Shown: positions 10,458 through 21,632 of the stretch, piece after piece
Numbering within the stretch: the stretch's first letter is position 1
Layout of the letters: every line of letters begins with the position of its first letter
NCBI RefSeq assembly: GCF_030272615.1
Contig: NC_081405.1
Location: forward strand, 475,918,008 to 475,982,007
Source of the DNA: Cryptomeria japonica
Lineage: Eukaryota > Streptophyta > Pinopsida > Cupressales > Cupressaceae
Direction: 5' to 3'
DNA length: 64,000 bases
Notes under the pieces: generated by a model
Databases searched by the model: none
What the model saw: the letters and a program-made list of their open reading frames with translations, nothing else
What the model was told of the DNA's origin: nothing
Position numbers and translations under genes: made by a program

Positions 10458-12039
10458 TGATAGGTCAATGATGAACCACTAGTACCAAACCAGTATTGAG
10501 AGGGGGGGGTGAATCAGTACAAACACAAATACAGTCAAAAATCGGTTTGACAGCAAATGCTCCAAATGATTGGCAAACAGGGATACCAGTAAAGCAGAGT
10601 GCAACCGGTAACATCCAGTATAGCTCAATCAGTCATGAACCGGTCACTCAATAAGCTTTCCTCTTAGCTCAATACTACAATATCATTATATTCTCATGCA
10701 TAAACTAGTAAACTTGACCATCAGATCTTCACAACAATGAGTTCAATATGTTTTATAGACAGGCATGAAACATAGAACCTTCATGTGCTTAACAGGTAAA
10801 ACAAAGCATCACAAGACAGAAGCATTTCAAATGACACACATATTTTTCACGTGAAAACCCAACTGGGAAAAACCATGGTGGGGATGAATACCCACAAGCA
10901 TCTTTTTGAACTCTTTAGAAGTCTGCTCTGTTAGGAGCCTTGTCCGGTTAAGGACATTACAATAGGTTCTGATAGGATTTGATCCTGTTAAGGATCACCC
11001 AGTTAAGGGATACTTGGTAGGGTCACCTTGTTAGAGGATTTCAAGAACTCAATAGCTGAAAGGATCTCCTAAGCTTCTCTAGCTTCTCAGAACTCATTAG
11101 CCTCGAGTTACCCAGTTAAGGGATTTGAAACAAGCTGGTTAAGACCACCCGATTTAAGGGATTTTGAATCAAGCCAGTTAAGGCTACCCTGTTAGGGGAT
11201 TTTACAACTGTTGAAGTGGTTAGAGATCAATAGGTATTACAATGATTTGTTAATAGCACTTAATGCTAATGCAGATTCGTTTAGGCTCCTCTTTTCCTTC
11301 TGCACATTCACTTTGCAGGTATCTCTTCTCTCCTTTGGTCTGGCAAGAATTACGCATCACTTTCCTTGGATACACACTCACAACTTTTTCCAACAACTTC
11401 AAAAAGAAACCCAACATCGACCTTATAGGAAACATACAGGTTGGTAGCAAAAACCCTAAACCCTAAACCTATTGGGTTAAGCAATTCAAACTGTTCGATC
11501 CTAACCATTGAATCATGTTGCATTGAATGCAACAATCTTGAATCGATCTCAAGATATTCTCCATCATCCATTATCCACCATTTTCATGGCGACTGATAAC
11601 CCATCACGCATTATCACTGTTTGATAGACATCGCACATTCTTGAGGTAGATAGGAATAGTCATCTTCATGCAAGATCCTTCATGCACACAGAGCTTATGT
11701 GGCAACACGACCTGTCCTTCATCATATTGTTAACTCATCACACAAATATCACCGATTGAGTCACATAGACTTGAGGTACTCCAACCGGAAACCTTGAAGT
11801 GGAAGCTACCTACCAACTAGTGGTCATACAATGCTTCCATGTGCCAGTTCCCATAACTACATGCCGGTTCACCTTGAACAAATATGCCACTTCACTTTGG
11901 CATATAAACTGGTTCATACATATGCCGGTTCCTCTCTCTTCACTTATCACATGTGCCGGTTCACACTATGTCCCATATTGACATCAATGAGAACATACAA
12001 TATCATTATGTCTTCATGCCAGTTTACATAATGCCAACA
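10458..12039 (-). repeat. 5' LTR of Copia-1
   Basis: It pairs with 4431-6056. It begins (minus strand) TGTTGGCATT at 12039 and ends CTATCA at 10458. Over the first 65 bp of the plus-strand view it differs from its partner by about six bases, mainly transitions, so the insertion is not recent. The frame at 11250-11571 is a chance ORF shared with the partner LTR and has no protein signature. Confidence 0.93.
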
Positions 12040-12044
12040 CTTAG
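12040..12044 (+). repeat. Target-site duplication CTTAG, right copy
   Basis: Second copy of the duplication described at 4426-4430; Gypsy-1 sequence resumes at 12045. Confidence 0.95.
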
Positions 12045-13560
12045 AAGATTACGTTGATGATATCTTTAGCCAAATCCATCCTTTGTACAGATCATGTTAA
12101 GGTTCTTCATCAAATCTTTGAGAGAATTCGTAAGTACAACATGCATTTGAATCCACAAAAATGTGTTTTTGGTGTGGATAGTGGAAAACTATTAGGATTC
12201 ATAGTTTCACATCGTGGCATTGAGGTGGACACAAAAAAGATAGATGCTATTGTTAACATGCCACCTCCTAAGAACGTTTCTCAACTAAAAATTCTACAAG
12301 GAAAGATCCAAGCTATTCGTAGGTTTGTCTCTCAACTTGTGGATCATACCTTTCCTTTCACACAATTGCTTAAAAACAATATCACTTTCCATTGGAATGA
12401 AGATTGTCGTCGAGTATTCGAAGACTTAGAAACTTATTTGGCCAATCCTCCCATTCTTCAACCTGTTGATCCTACTAAGCCTTTTCTTCTATACACTATT
12501 GCTTCCCCTCAAGCTCTTGTAGACTTATTGGCATAATGTGATAAGGATGGTAGAGAATTCTCGGTTTATTACATAGGCCACTCTCTACTCGATTACGAAG
12601 TCCAATATTTTACGATAGAAAGACAATGCCTTGCTTTAGTTTTTGCAACTCAAAACTTGAGGCATTATCTCTTGAATACTGAGATTCATGTTATCATTAA
12701 CTTTGATCCTCTTAAACATCTTTTCTCCAAAACAGATCTTTCCAGACGCTTAGCTAAGTTGGTTATGATGTTGACTGAGTTTGACCTTAAGTTTGTCTCA
12801 CAAAAGGCAAAAAAGGGTCAAGCATTGACTGATCATTTAGTTAATGCTTTGTCACCCTTCTCCCTACCTAATCTAGAGTCTTTTCTCGATGAGTGCATTC
12901 TTTTCATTGAGGTTGATGAGACTTGGGAACTGTACTTTGATATCTCTAAGTGTCATACAGGATCGGGGGTAGGGGTGGTCTTAATTTCTCCTAAAAAGAA
13001 GCCTATTCCTTTATCATATCGTCTCAATTTCTTATGTACCAACAATATTGCTGAGTATGAAGCTCTTATAGCTAGAATTAAAGAAGCCTTTATGTTGAGT
13101 GTGAAAAATCTACATATTTATGGAGATTCTTAGTTAATCATATGACAAGTGACAAGAGTTTATCAAGCTAAACAAGACAAACTATCACAATATAAAGATC
13201 TAGCTTTATCCTTGTTACAAAAATTTGATTCTTACACCATGGAGCCTATTCCTCAAAAAGATAATCGGCATGCTGATGTGATGGCATGTGTTGCCTTTCT
13301 TGTGTCTCTAGAGGACCCCATGGTACATCTTAAATTCACTATTCACAACCTTACTTCCCCGACTATTGCTGATAACCCTAGTAATGTGGCATATTGTTGC
13401 ATTATAGAATTAGATGAATGGTACTCGTATGTTGTAAGATATTTGAGTGATGATACCTTTCTTGACTTTGTGAATAAGGATACTAGGGCTCATAAATTGG
13501 CTGCTAGATACATTATCCTTTCTAATGTTCTCTATAGGAGGGGTTATAATGGTCTTCTTC
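12045..13560 (+). pseudogene. Gypsy-1 reverse transcriptase C-terminus, RNase H and second (archaeal-type) RNase H
   Basis: The first codons complete the catalytic DYVDD split by Copia-1; an extra T right after it shifts the frame. Thumb sequence follows (LNPQKCVFGVDSGKLLGF, MPPPKNVSQLKILQGK). The first RNase H covers about 12440-12830 (ERQCLALVFATQNLRHYLL, LSRRLAKLVMMLTEFD). A second RNase H starts near 12925 with WELYFDISKCHTGSGVGV, followed by NNIAEYEALIARIKEA and HIYGDS, with catalytic Asp, Glu and Asp positions visible. This tandem arrangement marks the Tat lineage. Stops at 12534, 13131 and 13143 stay in frame. Confidence 0.85.
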
Positions 13561-13569
13561 TTCGATGCT

Positions 13570-14670
13570 TAAACAAGGCTGAGGTCCCTATCGCTCTCAA
13601 AGAAGCACATTCAAGTGCTTGCGGGGGGCATTTTGGGGGTAGCTCTTTAGTTCAAAGATTTCTCCAAATGGGATATTATTGGCAAACCATTGAAAAATAT
13701 TCTCTTATGTTTGTTAAATGATATCATCAGTGTCAACAACATAGCAATTTGATCCATGCCCCTGCCCAAGAGCTTCGATCACAGGTAGCATCTTGGCCCT
13801 TTTCTACATGGGGTCTGGATCTCATTGGTAAAATATCTCCTCCTTCATCTCAAGGACATACTTTCATCATAACTGCCATTGATTACTTTATGAAGTGGGT
13901 GGAAGTCGTTCCTCTTCAATCCACTACTGCTGAAGTAATTTATCAATTCATTTTGGAAAAAATCATCTCAATTTGGGATACCTTCCACCTTAGTTTTAGA
14001 TAATGGAATGTCATTAAAAAATAAGGATGCGAAGAAGTTTCTTGAGAAATATCATATTCAACATAAATTCTCTACACCTTATTATCCTCAATCAAATGGG
14101 CAAGCTGAATCTTCTAATAGGATAATTGAACAAATTCTTTGAAAGACTATAAACAATCATGGTAAGGATTGGAATACTCAATTACCTTATTCTTTATGGG
14201 CTTATCGTACGAGTGTACATGTTGCTATGGGTTGTACCCCTTGTAATATTGTTTATGGTGCTAATGCCATTATGCCTTTGGAGTTAGAAATTCCTTCTTG
14301 GAGGGTTTCTCTTAGGGGTTTAGTTGATGATGACTCCTATAGAGAGAAAATACTTCAACAACTTGAGATTCTCGATGAATGACGTATCAATGCCCTCAAA
14401 CATATTCAAGCGTATCATAAAACTTTGCAACAAAGCTACAATGATTAGGTCATTCAACGATCCTTCTCGGTAGGGGACTTAGTCCTTTATGAGAATCAAC
14501 GCAACGTGAATTCCTTACCTGAGGAGAAAGGAAAGTTCAGTCCTAATTGGCTTGGACCATACATTGTTGTGGAGGTCTATGGATCAGGTGCTTATAGGAT
14601 AGAAGATATGGAAGGCACGCCTCTCAAGAAACCCATAAGTTCTATGCACCTTCGTAGATACTATGCCTAG
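13570..14670 (+). pseudogene. Gypsy-1 integrase
   Basis: The N-terminal HHCC zinc finger begins EAHSSACGGHFG; a TGA at 13719 replaces the residue before the first Cys, and that Cys is Tyr. The catalytic core keeps all three acidic residues: Asp in TWGLDLIGKI, Asp in LVLDNGMS and Glu in [11 protein letters not shown] one-base loss near 13975 separates them. Stops follow near 14141, 14380 and 14446. The C-terminus (FSPNWLGPYIVVEVYGSGAYRI, MHLRRYYA) is typical of Tat-type elements and lacks a chromodomain. The enzyme would insert element cDNA into chromosomes. Confidence 0.85.
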
Positions 14671-15367
14671 TTTTATTTCTCTCTCTTTCTTTCTTTCTAG
14701 TCTTCTTTCTGTTCTCTCTTTATGTCTTTTTCTTCAAAATTGGGTAATATGTTAGGATGTCTTGATTAAAGTATGTAAGATTAAATGACATTTTATTGTT
14801 TGGTCTACATTACTTCATTCTTGACAAGCATGTTTCATTACTATATTGTTTGTCTTGAATTTTTTTAATGTAAATTGCAATGGATTTACATTTCATATGT
14901 GTTAGCATATTATACAATTTATTATGTGTTAAGTAGAATTATATCATGTTGTGTTTAATTAGAGTTAATTAAATCACATTAGTCATATGGTTATCATGCT
15001 TAATACTTTCTTCTTTTACATCATCACAATAGCATTTGATTAAATACTTAGTTATTTAATTAAATCACACATGTATGAGTTTGATCATGAACTATTGAGA
15101 AATCAATCACATGGAAATTAAATAAGATATACATGCTCATTACTCAATATGTCACTTCTAATCTAAGAAATTTGTACATTTTTTAAGCATTAAAAATAGC
15201 ATAATCATGAGTATCATCATATATACATCAATACATCAAAATCATCTCCTATCCCTAGGACTAATGGTAGGAGGATGATGGATATATGCCCCCTCCTGAT
15301 CTGGCCATGTGGGTGGCCTCATGGGGGTGTATCATGATACATCCGTGAGTGACTTCGTGAGGAGCTC

Positions 15368-16210
15368 CTGCAATCTCTCAGTATGTGGCTAACTCTATCT
15401 GCACCACCGCTAGGTCACACTTTATCTGTTGTAATTTGTCTCGTAGGACCTCCACCTCCATCCAAATAGGGGAGAAAAGGTTCTTGTGTGGTTTTGTACT
15501 CCTTTGGGATCTGTGTAGAGCCTAGAACGTGCATAGTCACAATAAGGTCTGTCACTGCATTCTGAATCAGAGAATGCCAATCCTGGACGATAGCTACAAG
15601 ATAGAGAGAAATTTTTCATCACTAACATTCTATGTCATCAAATTTAAACTAGGTAGGGTGCATATGTTAATAAATAAAAGAGCACATGACTTGGATCTCC
15701 CTCTCACTAGTGAGGATTGTAGACAATGACTGCCTGAGATTGGGACCCGCTAGGCTCTCCCTGCTCCTACTGTCTCTATATAGTCGGTGTGGGCTGATGA
15801 GGATGAGGATCAGGACCCCTTATGGGACTCCTCTCTTCCCACCATGGGAGACTTGGTGGATCTAAGGCTCTGGTATCCTTTCTAGAGTGATGAATTGTAA
15901 CTGACTCCTAACATATGCATCCTACCTGCTTTAAATTTGATGACATAGAATGTTAATGAAGAAAAATTTCTCTCTATCTTGTAGCTATCATCCGGGATTG
16001 GCGTTCTCTGATTCAGAATGCAGTGACTTACCTTATTGTGACTATGCACGTTCTGGGTTCTACATAGATCCCAAAGGAGTACAGAACCACATGAGGACCT
16101 TTTCTCCCCTATTTGGATGCAAGTGGAGGTCCTATGAGACAGATTACGACAGATAAAGTGTGACCTAGCGGTGGTGCAGACAAAGTTAGCCACATACCGA
16201 GAGATCTCAG
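15368..16210. repeat. Inverted repeat, about 302-bp arms and 239-bp spacer
   Basis: Arms are 15368-15669 and 15909-16210. They match along their whole length with scattered mismatches (for example, GCTAGGTCACACTTTATCTG on the left is mirrored by the complement near 16150-16170). Equivalent 68-residue frames appear on opposite strands (15422-15628 minus, 15950-16156 plus), a by-product of the inversion. Transcripts would fold into a long hairpin. The arms carry no terminal motif or target duplication that I recognise. Confidence 0.9.
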
Positions 16211-16450
16211 GTACAAGGGAAGAAGTTGAGATGGAAAATTTTATAGCTGAGGATGATGAAACTGAGGCAAAGAAAATATATGAGTAAGTATTTGGTTCAC
16301 TAGCAGCATCGATGAGAAAGTTTAAGTGGTATATGTATTCACTGGTAAGGTTTTGGAGCTCTGTGATTCAGGGGGAGATACATAAAATACATATCACTTT
16401 CCTGCATCCATGCACATCTACAAAATCATCCAGCATGGCAGCTGCAAATC

Positions 16451-16466
16451 TCAGGGGGAGATAAAG
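16451..16466 (+). other. Probable polypurine tract of Gypsy-1
   Basis: TCAGGGGGAGATAAAG lies about 20 bp before the proposed 3' LTR start, separated by a run of T. A near copy, TTCAGGGGGAGATACAT, lies near 16370. Placement is tentative because the 5' LTR start is not visible. Confidence 0.45.
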
Positions 16467-16487
16467 TTTTTTTTTTTTTCAAGCAGT

Positions 16488-18167
16488 TGTAGTATCGTAA
16501 ATTGTACACCCTTGCTAGGGTGGTACAATTTCACAATTAGGTTAGCACCCACCTTAGTGTGTTTTGCATCTTGCATTTCTCATTCCCTGTTAAGCATTTA
16601 ATTAATTAATTAAATTAAATATAAGGTCATTCTTATTGCAAAGTTGGGACCTTTACCCTAAGTGTACCCCTTTTCATTTTATTCCTCCAATGAATTATTT
16701 AATCATAAACCCTAATTATGTCTTATTTTGACCATTTCGGCCTGATTTCGCATATCAAAACATCTCATAATCAACTGTAACTTTGGGATGTGCTTTAATA
16801 TCATCATATCTAATGGCCCCAAAATTTGGTAAAAAGTTGGTCAGATTGTGGTGGGAATGCACATGGTTCGTAACTTTTTTCCCAAAATTTTGAGAGCATA
16901 ATCCTATGATATGATTAATGCTTAACCCCAAAATATCAATAGGAAATTCAAATCCTAGGTTGGCCTAAACATGAAATTAAGATATAGGGTTTCATACTTA
17001 AGAGCTCTCTTTCTTAATTTGGAGGGTTCTTCTTCTAAGAATCTAAGGGCAGGTTTTTGGAGTATTAGAGCCTTCTTTGCAGTGAAAGAGTAGATCTTTG
17101 AAGTATTCAACAACATTCAACATTCATCCATAAAAAAATCATCAAACATCATTTTATCAATTGGGGGCTTTCTGAAGATGTAGAAGAACAATAAGAGATC
17201 ACCAATTGATGATTGGCTTGTACCTCTCCCTTGGGGTTGGGTATGGTTTCTTGTTGTTTTGAGATATTTGCATAAGCTTCATTTTGACTCATATTCATGT
17301 TGTAGATCACTTTGCATTATGGCTTTAGAGAATTTACTTTTTCAATTATAAGAAATTAGGGTTTACTCTTTAGGGTTGCTCTAGGTTGTTTACTTTCATT
17401 CTTAGGATCTTGGATATACACAAAGTTCTTGCACACACATTTTCAGTACATTATTGACTATTCGTGGAGGTGGAAATCACCAACATGGGGGTTTGACTAA
17501 GGAAAAAACCTATATAGCCACCCCAAACCTTCCCTTTTCAGTTGTAGGTGTAGAAACAAGAATCTGGAAGCAGTTACAGGTCTGGAACACATATCTACAC
17601 CACCCAGAAACCTCAAAAGTGCATAAATTTGTGAAGGAAAGGGGTGTGGCACCTTGATCCTACCCAGGACAGGGGCATGGAACCCTGGTCCTACTTAGGA
17701 TAGGGGCATGGTGCTCTGGTCCTACCCTTTGTCAGCAGGACTTGGTAGATCAGAAACTTATAGATCTCAGAATCCCTCTTGTCAGTTGTAGCTCCATAAT
17801 TGTAGAATCAGGATAGTGGCGTGGCACCCTAGTCCTAGAAATTTATGCTAATATTTAAGGCACAAGTGCAGCTCTGATTTTTCCTTCTGATCTATACTTT
17901 TTCAGTAGTGTATCAGTTGTTCTTTGATCTGTATTCTCAAATTAAGATTTGCTTGTTTATTTGCTTTCTAGGTTAGATTGCATTTTGCATCATTCCTCTC
18001 TCTCATTTACAACAAAGGAATAGAAAACCTAAGAGGTAATCCATGAATCTCTCTTTCTCATAAGAAGTAGCCAATGTACATTACCTCCCTAGGGTCTTTC
18101 ATATTCCATGAGTGTGTATGAGAGTGGGATTAGTGTTTCCATACTTAGTCTCACTTTTTCCCCTACA
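16488..18167 (+). repeat. 3' LTR of Gypsy-1
   Basis: From 16822 on it matches window positions 1-1309; the part before that has no partner in the window. It ends TTTTTCCCCTACA at 18167. The start at TGTAGTATCGTAAATT is proposed from the TG and from its similarity to the start of another LTR at 25252. A TATA box at 17511-17517 corresponds to the one at 686. Confidence 0.75.
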
Positions 18168-18464
18168 CGGTAGTATGAGCACTGCTTTTTTTTATATTAT
18201 AATAATGGTTCATCTTGTTCAACTCTACAGAGTCACAAGAGGAGATTAATGATTTAGTTCTTCATAGGCTGAGTCATAAGAGACTATATCCAAGTGGAAA
18301 AGTTTTAGCCAGGATGTACATCTAAGGGGGAGTATGCTATTTGCATATAAGAAATTTTGCTAATTGGTATTCATGATTGGCCATCTCCTTGCACATCTGA
18401 GACGGATTTTTACAGGTAGCCAGACACTTTTCCATTATTGTTAAAGGGGGAGAGTGATGAGTGG
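18168..18464 (+). other. Remnant of a Copia-type element 3' end
   Basis: This is about 300 bp of degraded sequence just outside Gypsy-1. It contains two purine tracts (TAAGGGGGAGTATGC near 18325 and TTAAAGGGGGAGAGTG near 18441) of the type that precedes Copia 3' LTRs in this window. No protein match is visible. It is probably the element into which Gypsy-1 inserted. Confidence 0.45.
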
Positions 18465-21400
18465 TGTTGACATCAATGCCAAAGGGAATATTATTGGCAT
18501 TGAAGTTGTCATTGATGTCAACATGTGTGTATGTAGGGTTGAGTTGACAAAGATGTAGAAATGATATGTGCCACAGAGAGCATCATATAATATAGTGAAG
18601 GTTGCAGATGTACAAATGGGTTGAATTCATGTGTTTCAGAGGTGGCATCATAGTTCTGAGTTGGCCTCATAACTTGTTCAATCCATCGGGTCTGATATAT
18701 TCTTGTTGAAGATTAAACATAGTGAAAATTAAAGTGTTTGACAATTCTAGGCAAGACCCTATTTCAGTCTCAACGACATCCCTACATTTCAGTGTGACTT
18801 GGTCTATCATTGCGATCATTTTTGGGCTATGCAGACCTTTTTGTGTTATAGCCATAGAGTCTTTATTTGATGTAACATTGTGGTTGTCTTGTTGAAAAGG
18901 GTTTGATTTTGATGTGACACGACTTATCGACATGATCCTTTTTCCCTCTTGTCTATCCTGATGCAGTCGGTTTTTGGCATGACTTGGTGTTTCGGTGAAA
19001 GAGTTTTCACCTCTTATAAGGCTGTCACGCTTAACTGGAAATTTCGAAGTATTTCACTGAGTTTACAAGCTCAAGATTCTCCTGATCTTCCTACCTCTGA
19101 TGTGAACCTCACTAAGCTTCACATGTTCTATGTCCCCTTATTGCTTCTTGTTGGAAAATTAGAAGTGTCACTCATTGGTTCTTATTTTCAGTTGATCTTC
19201 GATCTTTGACAGTCAGGCCCACTTCTCCTATTGGTAACTTCTCATCTGTTCATGTCTCAACTATTTATTGGACCATTCATATCAAGTTGTAAGAGTATGG
19301 GCCTAGTCTCCTTCGTGCTTGGAGATGCCATGTGGCAGCTGCAATATATGTTCTCTTGAGTTGTGTTAGTGTGTCTAGGCTCTGCGATGAGACACCTCTT
19401 GTCAGGTGATCACATCCTATTTGAAATGTTGAAGTCCTTATTCTTACTTCTGACTTTTGGCTGATCTTCGACCTCCAGTAATTGGACCCACTCTATTTGA
19501 AGTGTTTGTAGATGTAACATGGCACTTTGCCATGACCGAAAATGTCTCTTGCAGACTGTGGAAGTCTTAGCAATAAAAATGTCTTTTTCATCATGGTGGA
19601 GATTAAGTTTGGGCAAGATATCCCTAAATGCATTTCTATCATGTGGCAACAATGATAGGAAAGATGAAAGCATGCGGGGTAAGGAAAACAATATAGAGTA
19701 AAGCATCTCGCTATCCCACAACAGGAACGATGGAAGAAATGAAGACCTTGCGAAGAAACAAAATGTGAAGCCAGAGACATTTCTCAATATCTTGTAGCAT
19801 GTAGAAGGATGAAGAGAGGATCTTGTGTGGTAAAAAGAACAAAGATGCAAGGTGCATCTCGCCAGCCCGTAGGAAGAGTGTCACGAGAATGCGTATAACA
19901 CACATGTTGTACAATTTGTAGAACACATTAGTATAACTTGTGAATCCATGTGGATGTTGACCATATGACTTTGATGACAGATTTTGATGCCATAGATGCA
20001 TGCCGATAGGAAAATTGATCCACATGGCGGTTGACCAAGTTTGGCTAGTTGATTTGGACAATAAATGAGAAGATTTTAACAACACAGTGCATGCCAATAA
20101 ACATAGATTTTTACATGGCAACTGACCGACATTAACCAAGTGATTTGAAAGCTGAAAATGAAGACAAGTGGCTTCCAAGGATTGAAGGATAAATCATATA
20201 TGCCGATGTCAGTGACTACATTTAGTTTATTTAAGAAGGTAGGTGTAGTCGATCCTATCTATGAAAGAAGATAGAGATTTCATTAATGGTGAATCTATTG
20301 TAGATGGTTGAAGGGCTCAAGGTGATCAATAGAGGAATAATATTAGATCTTACATGTAGATAGAGATTCCCAATTTTAGTAATCTAAGTATAGTTACAGT
20401 TGAGGTTGCTAAGATGGCAGGCATATCAAATTGTGTGGCTGATTTCTTGGAAGCTCAAGAAGACTATTTTGAGATTCTTGTTGGCAGGAAGATCTGTGTG
20501 TGCCCGGGATAGAAAGTAGTAAAAATATTGTAGAGGTTACAAAAATAAAGAAGAAGAAAGGCAACATTAAATGTGAATGACTACCAGATTGGAATGATGA
20601 GACAAGGCAAATCATGCAATGGTTCGAGAAGATTTTGTTTAATTTCCTTTTTGGAGGGAAAATATTTGGAGTTTGTAGTTGACCACCAAGGTAGAAAAGA
20701 GTATGTGTGTAGTAGTCATAAATATAAGAAAAAGTAAGTTGCAATTGTGTATGTGTGTAGAATCTCTACAAGCACACATGATATAGAATAGAGAGAAGAG
20801 AAGAGGGATGTAGGTGCGCATAACAAGACATCTGAGCTGTCAATAACATTGCAATGAAGATTGCATTTTGAGCAATCACAAGGTGAAGAGGGGATAATTG
20901 GGAGATGAGAGCCAAAGAAGAGAGCAGATAGAGAAGAGCACATAGGTGGAGTGCAAATATTAGATATCAGAGAGTGTAGATCCAAGGCATATATCATAGT
21001 GGGTTATATACACTATGAGAGACACAGAAATATAATTGAACCAAGAAGAGATAAGAAGAAGACAGAAAGCAAAGAACAGATAATAAGAGCAGACATAAAT
21101 AAAGATTAGAGAGCTGAGATTGAGGCTTAAGATTGGAGAGCAAAAAAGAGTCAAGTCAATCTCAAAAGCAAAAGATTAAGGTGTTAAAAAACCTCATTTG
21201 TAACAAGGTGCGTAAATTATTTTTGTTTACATGTTCATTGTAAAGTCTCTGAGTGGGTGCTCAAAGCTAGAGGTTGGTACCCATAAAGCTAGGGGTTGGA
21301 GCTCCTTTGGGTTGGTTCCCATAAACTTTAGGGGTTGGTTCTCCTATGGGTTGGTGCCCATAAACATTGTAATCATTTTTCATTGTGAGGCTGGATTGGA

Positions 21401-21632
21401 GCAGTAGACTCCAACAACATTTCTCACTGAGGTTTTTCCCACCATGGTTTTTCCTCGTATATTCTTGTGTTATGAGTTTGCCTTGTGTGTATGTACTTAA
21501 ATGTGTTTTATATCTCTTCTCATAGCTTATTGATTTATGTTATTAGAACTTAAATCATATTAATAAGCTACAGTATTTTGATTACCACTAATTCACCCCC
21601 CTCTCAGTGGCCCATTGTGTTCCTTCATTCAC
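18465..21632 (+). repeat. Long Copia-type LTR remnant (LTR-A)
   Basis: It begins after a polypurine tract with TGTTGACATCAATG, whose complement recurs at 18510-18523. It carries the GTCATTGATGTCAA start module of the Copia LTRs here, the CCCACCATGGTTTTTCC module at 21427-21450 and the terminal CACCCCCCTCTCAG module at 21594. No primer site follows, so it is a 3' LTR or solo LTR. At about 3.1 kb it is twice the length of its relatives. The middle (19400-21200) is unassigned and purine-rich; its short frames lack any protein signature. The right edge is approximate. Confidence 0.55.

Larger units (their letters stand above)
4431..12039 (-). mobile_element. Copia-1: complete Ty1/Copia LTR retrotransposon inserted in Gypsy-1
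   Basis: The 7609-bp element has both LTRs (10458-12039 as 5' LTR, 4431-6056 as 3' LTR), an initiator-Met primer site, a polypurine tract and a 5-bp target duplication. On the minus strand the internal order is gag, zinc knuckle, protease, integrase, reverse transcriptase, RNase H, with integrase before reverse transcriptase as in Copia. The coding frame from 10388 to 6300 is 4089 bp, a multiple of three, with no net frameshift but many stop codons. It is close kin of Copia-2 and Copia-3. Confidence 0.95.
14671..16487 (+). other. 3' non-coding region of Gypsy-1
   Basis: There are 1.8 kb between the integrase stop and the 3' LTR. It starts pyrimidine-rich (14672-14715), then AT-rich, then holds the large inverted repeat at 15368-16210. 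From 16138 to 16287 one frame stays open (about 49 codons: DLAVVQTKLATYREIS, acidic end AEDDETEAKKIYE, stop), and it would continue upstream if one TGA at 16135 were CGA. It may be a worn extra ORF. An alternative LTR start near 14750 cannot be ruled out because the 5' LTR is incomplete. Confidence 0.55.
1..18167 (+). mobile_element. Gypsy-1: Tat-like Ty3/Gypsy LTR retrotransposon, 5' end outside window, split by Copia-1
   Basis: The two ends are copies of one sequence: positions 1-1309 match about 16822-18167. Between them lie, in order, a primer-binding site, a gag-region/protease ORF, reverse transcriptase, RNase H, a second archaeal-type RNase H and integrase, which is the Ty3/Gypsy order. 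The second RNase H and the protease context (LLLGRPWIH) are hallmarks of the Tat lineage. The element is inactive: it has many stops, several frameshifts and a 7.6-kb Copia insertion in the reverse transcriptase. The start of the 5' LTR lies before the window, so the left target duplication cannot be checked. Confidence 0.85.

Noticed and set aside
14750-18167. An alternative, longer Gypsy-1 3' LTR starting at TGTTAGGATG after AAAATTGGG
   Set aside because: It is possible, since AAAATTGGG-type tracts can be polypurine tracts, but the start at 16488 is better supported by a purine tract and by similarity to the LTR start at 25252. The 5' LTR is cut by the window, so this cannot be settled here.
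19410-20178. Two overlapping minus-strand ORFs of about 150 residues with hydrophobic stretches
   Set aside because: No conserved motif, and they lie within a region bounded by Copia LTR modules. Hydrophobicity follows from T-rich codons, so I do not call them membrane proteins.
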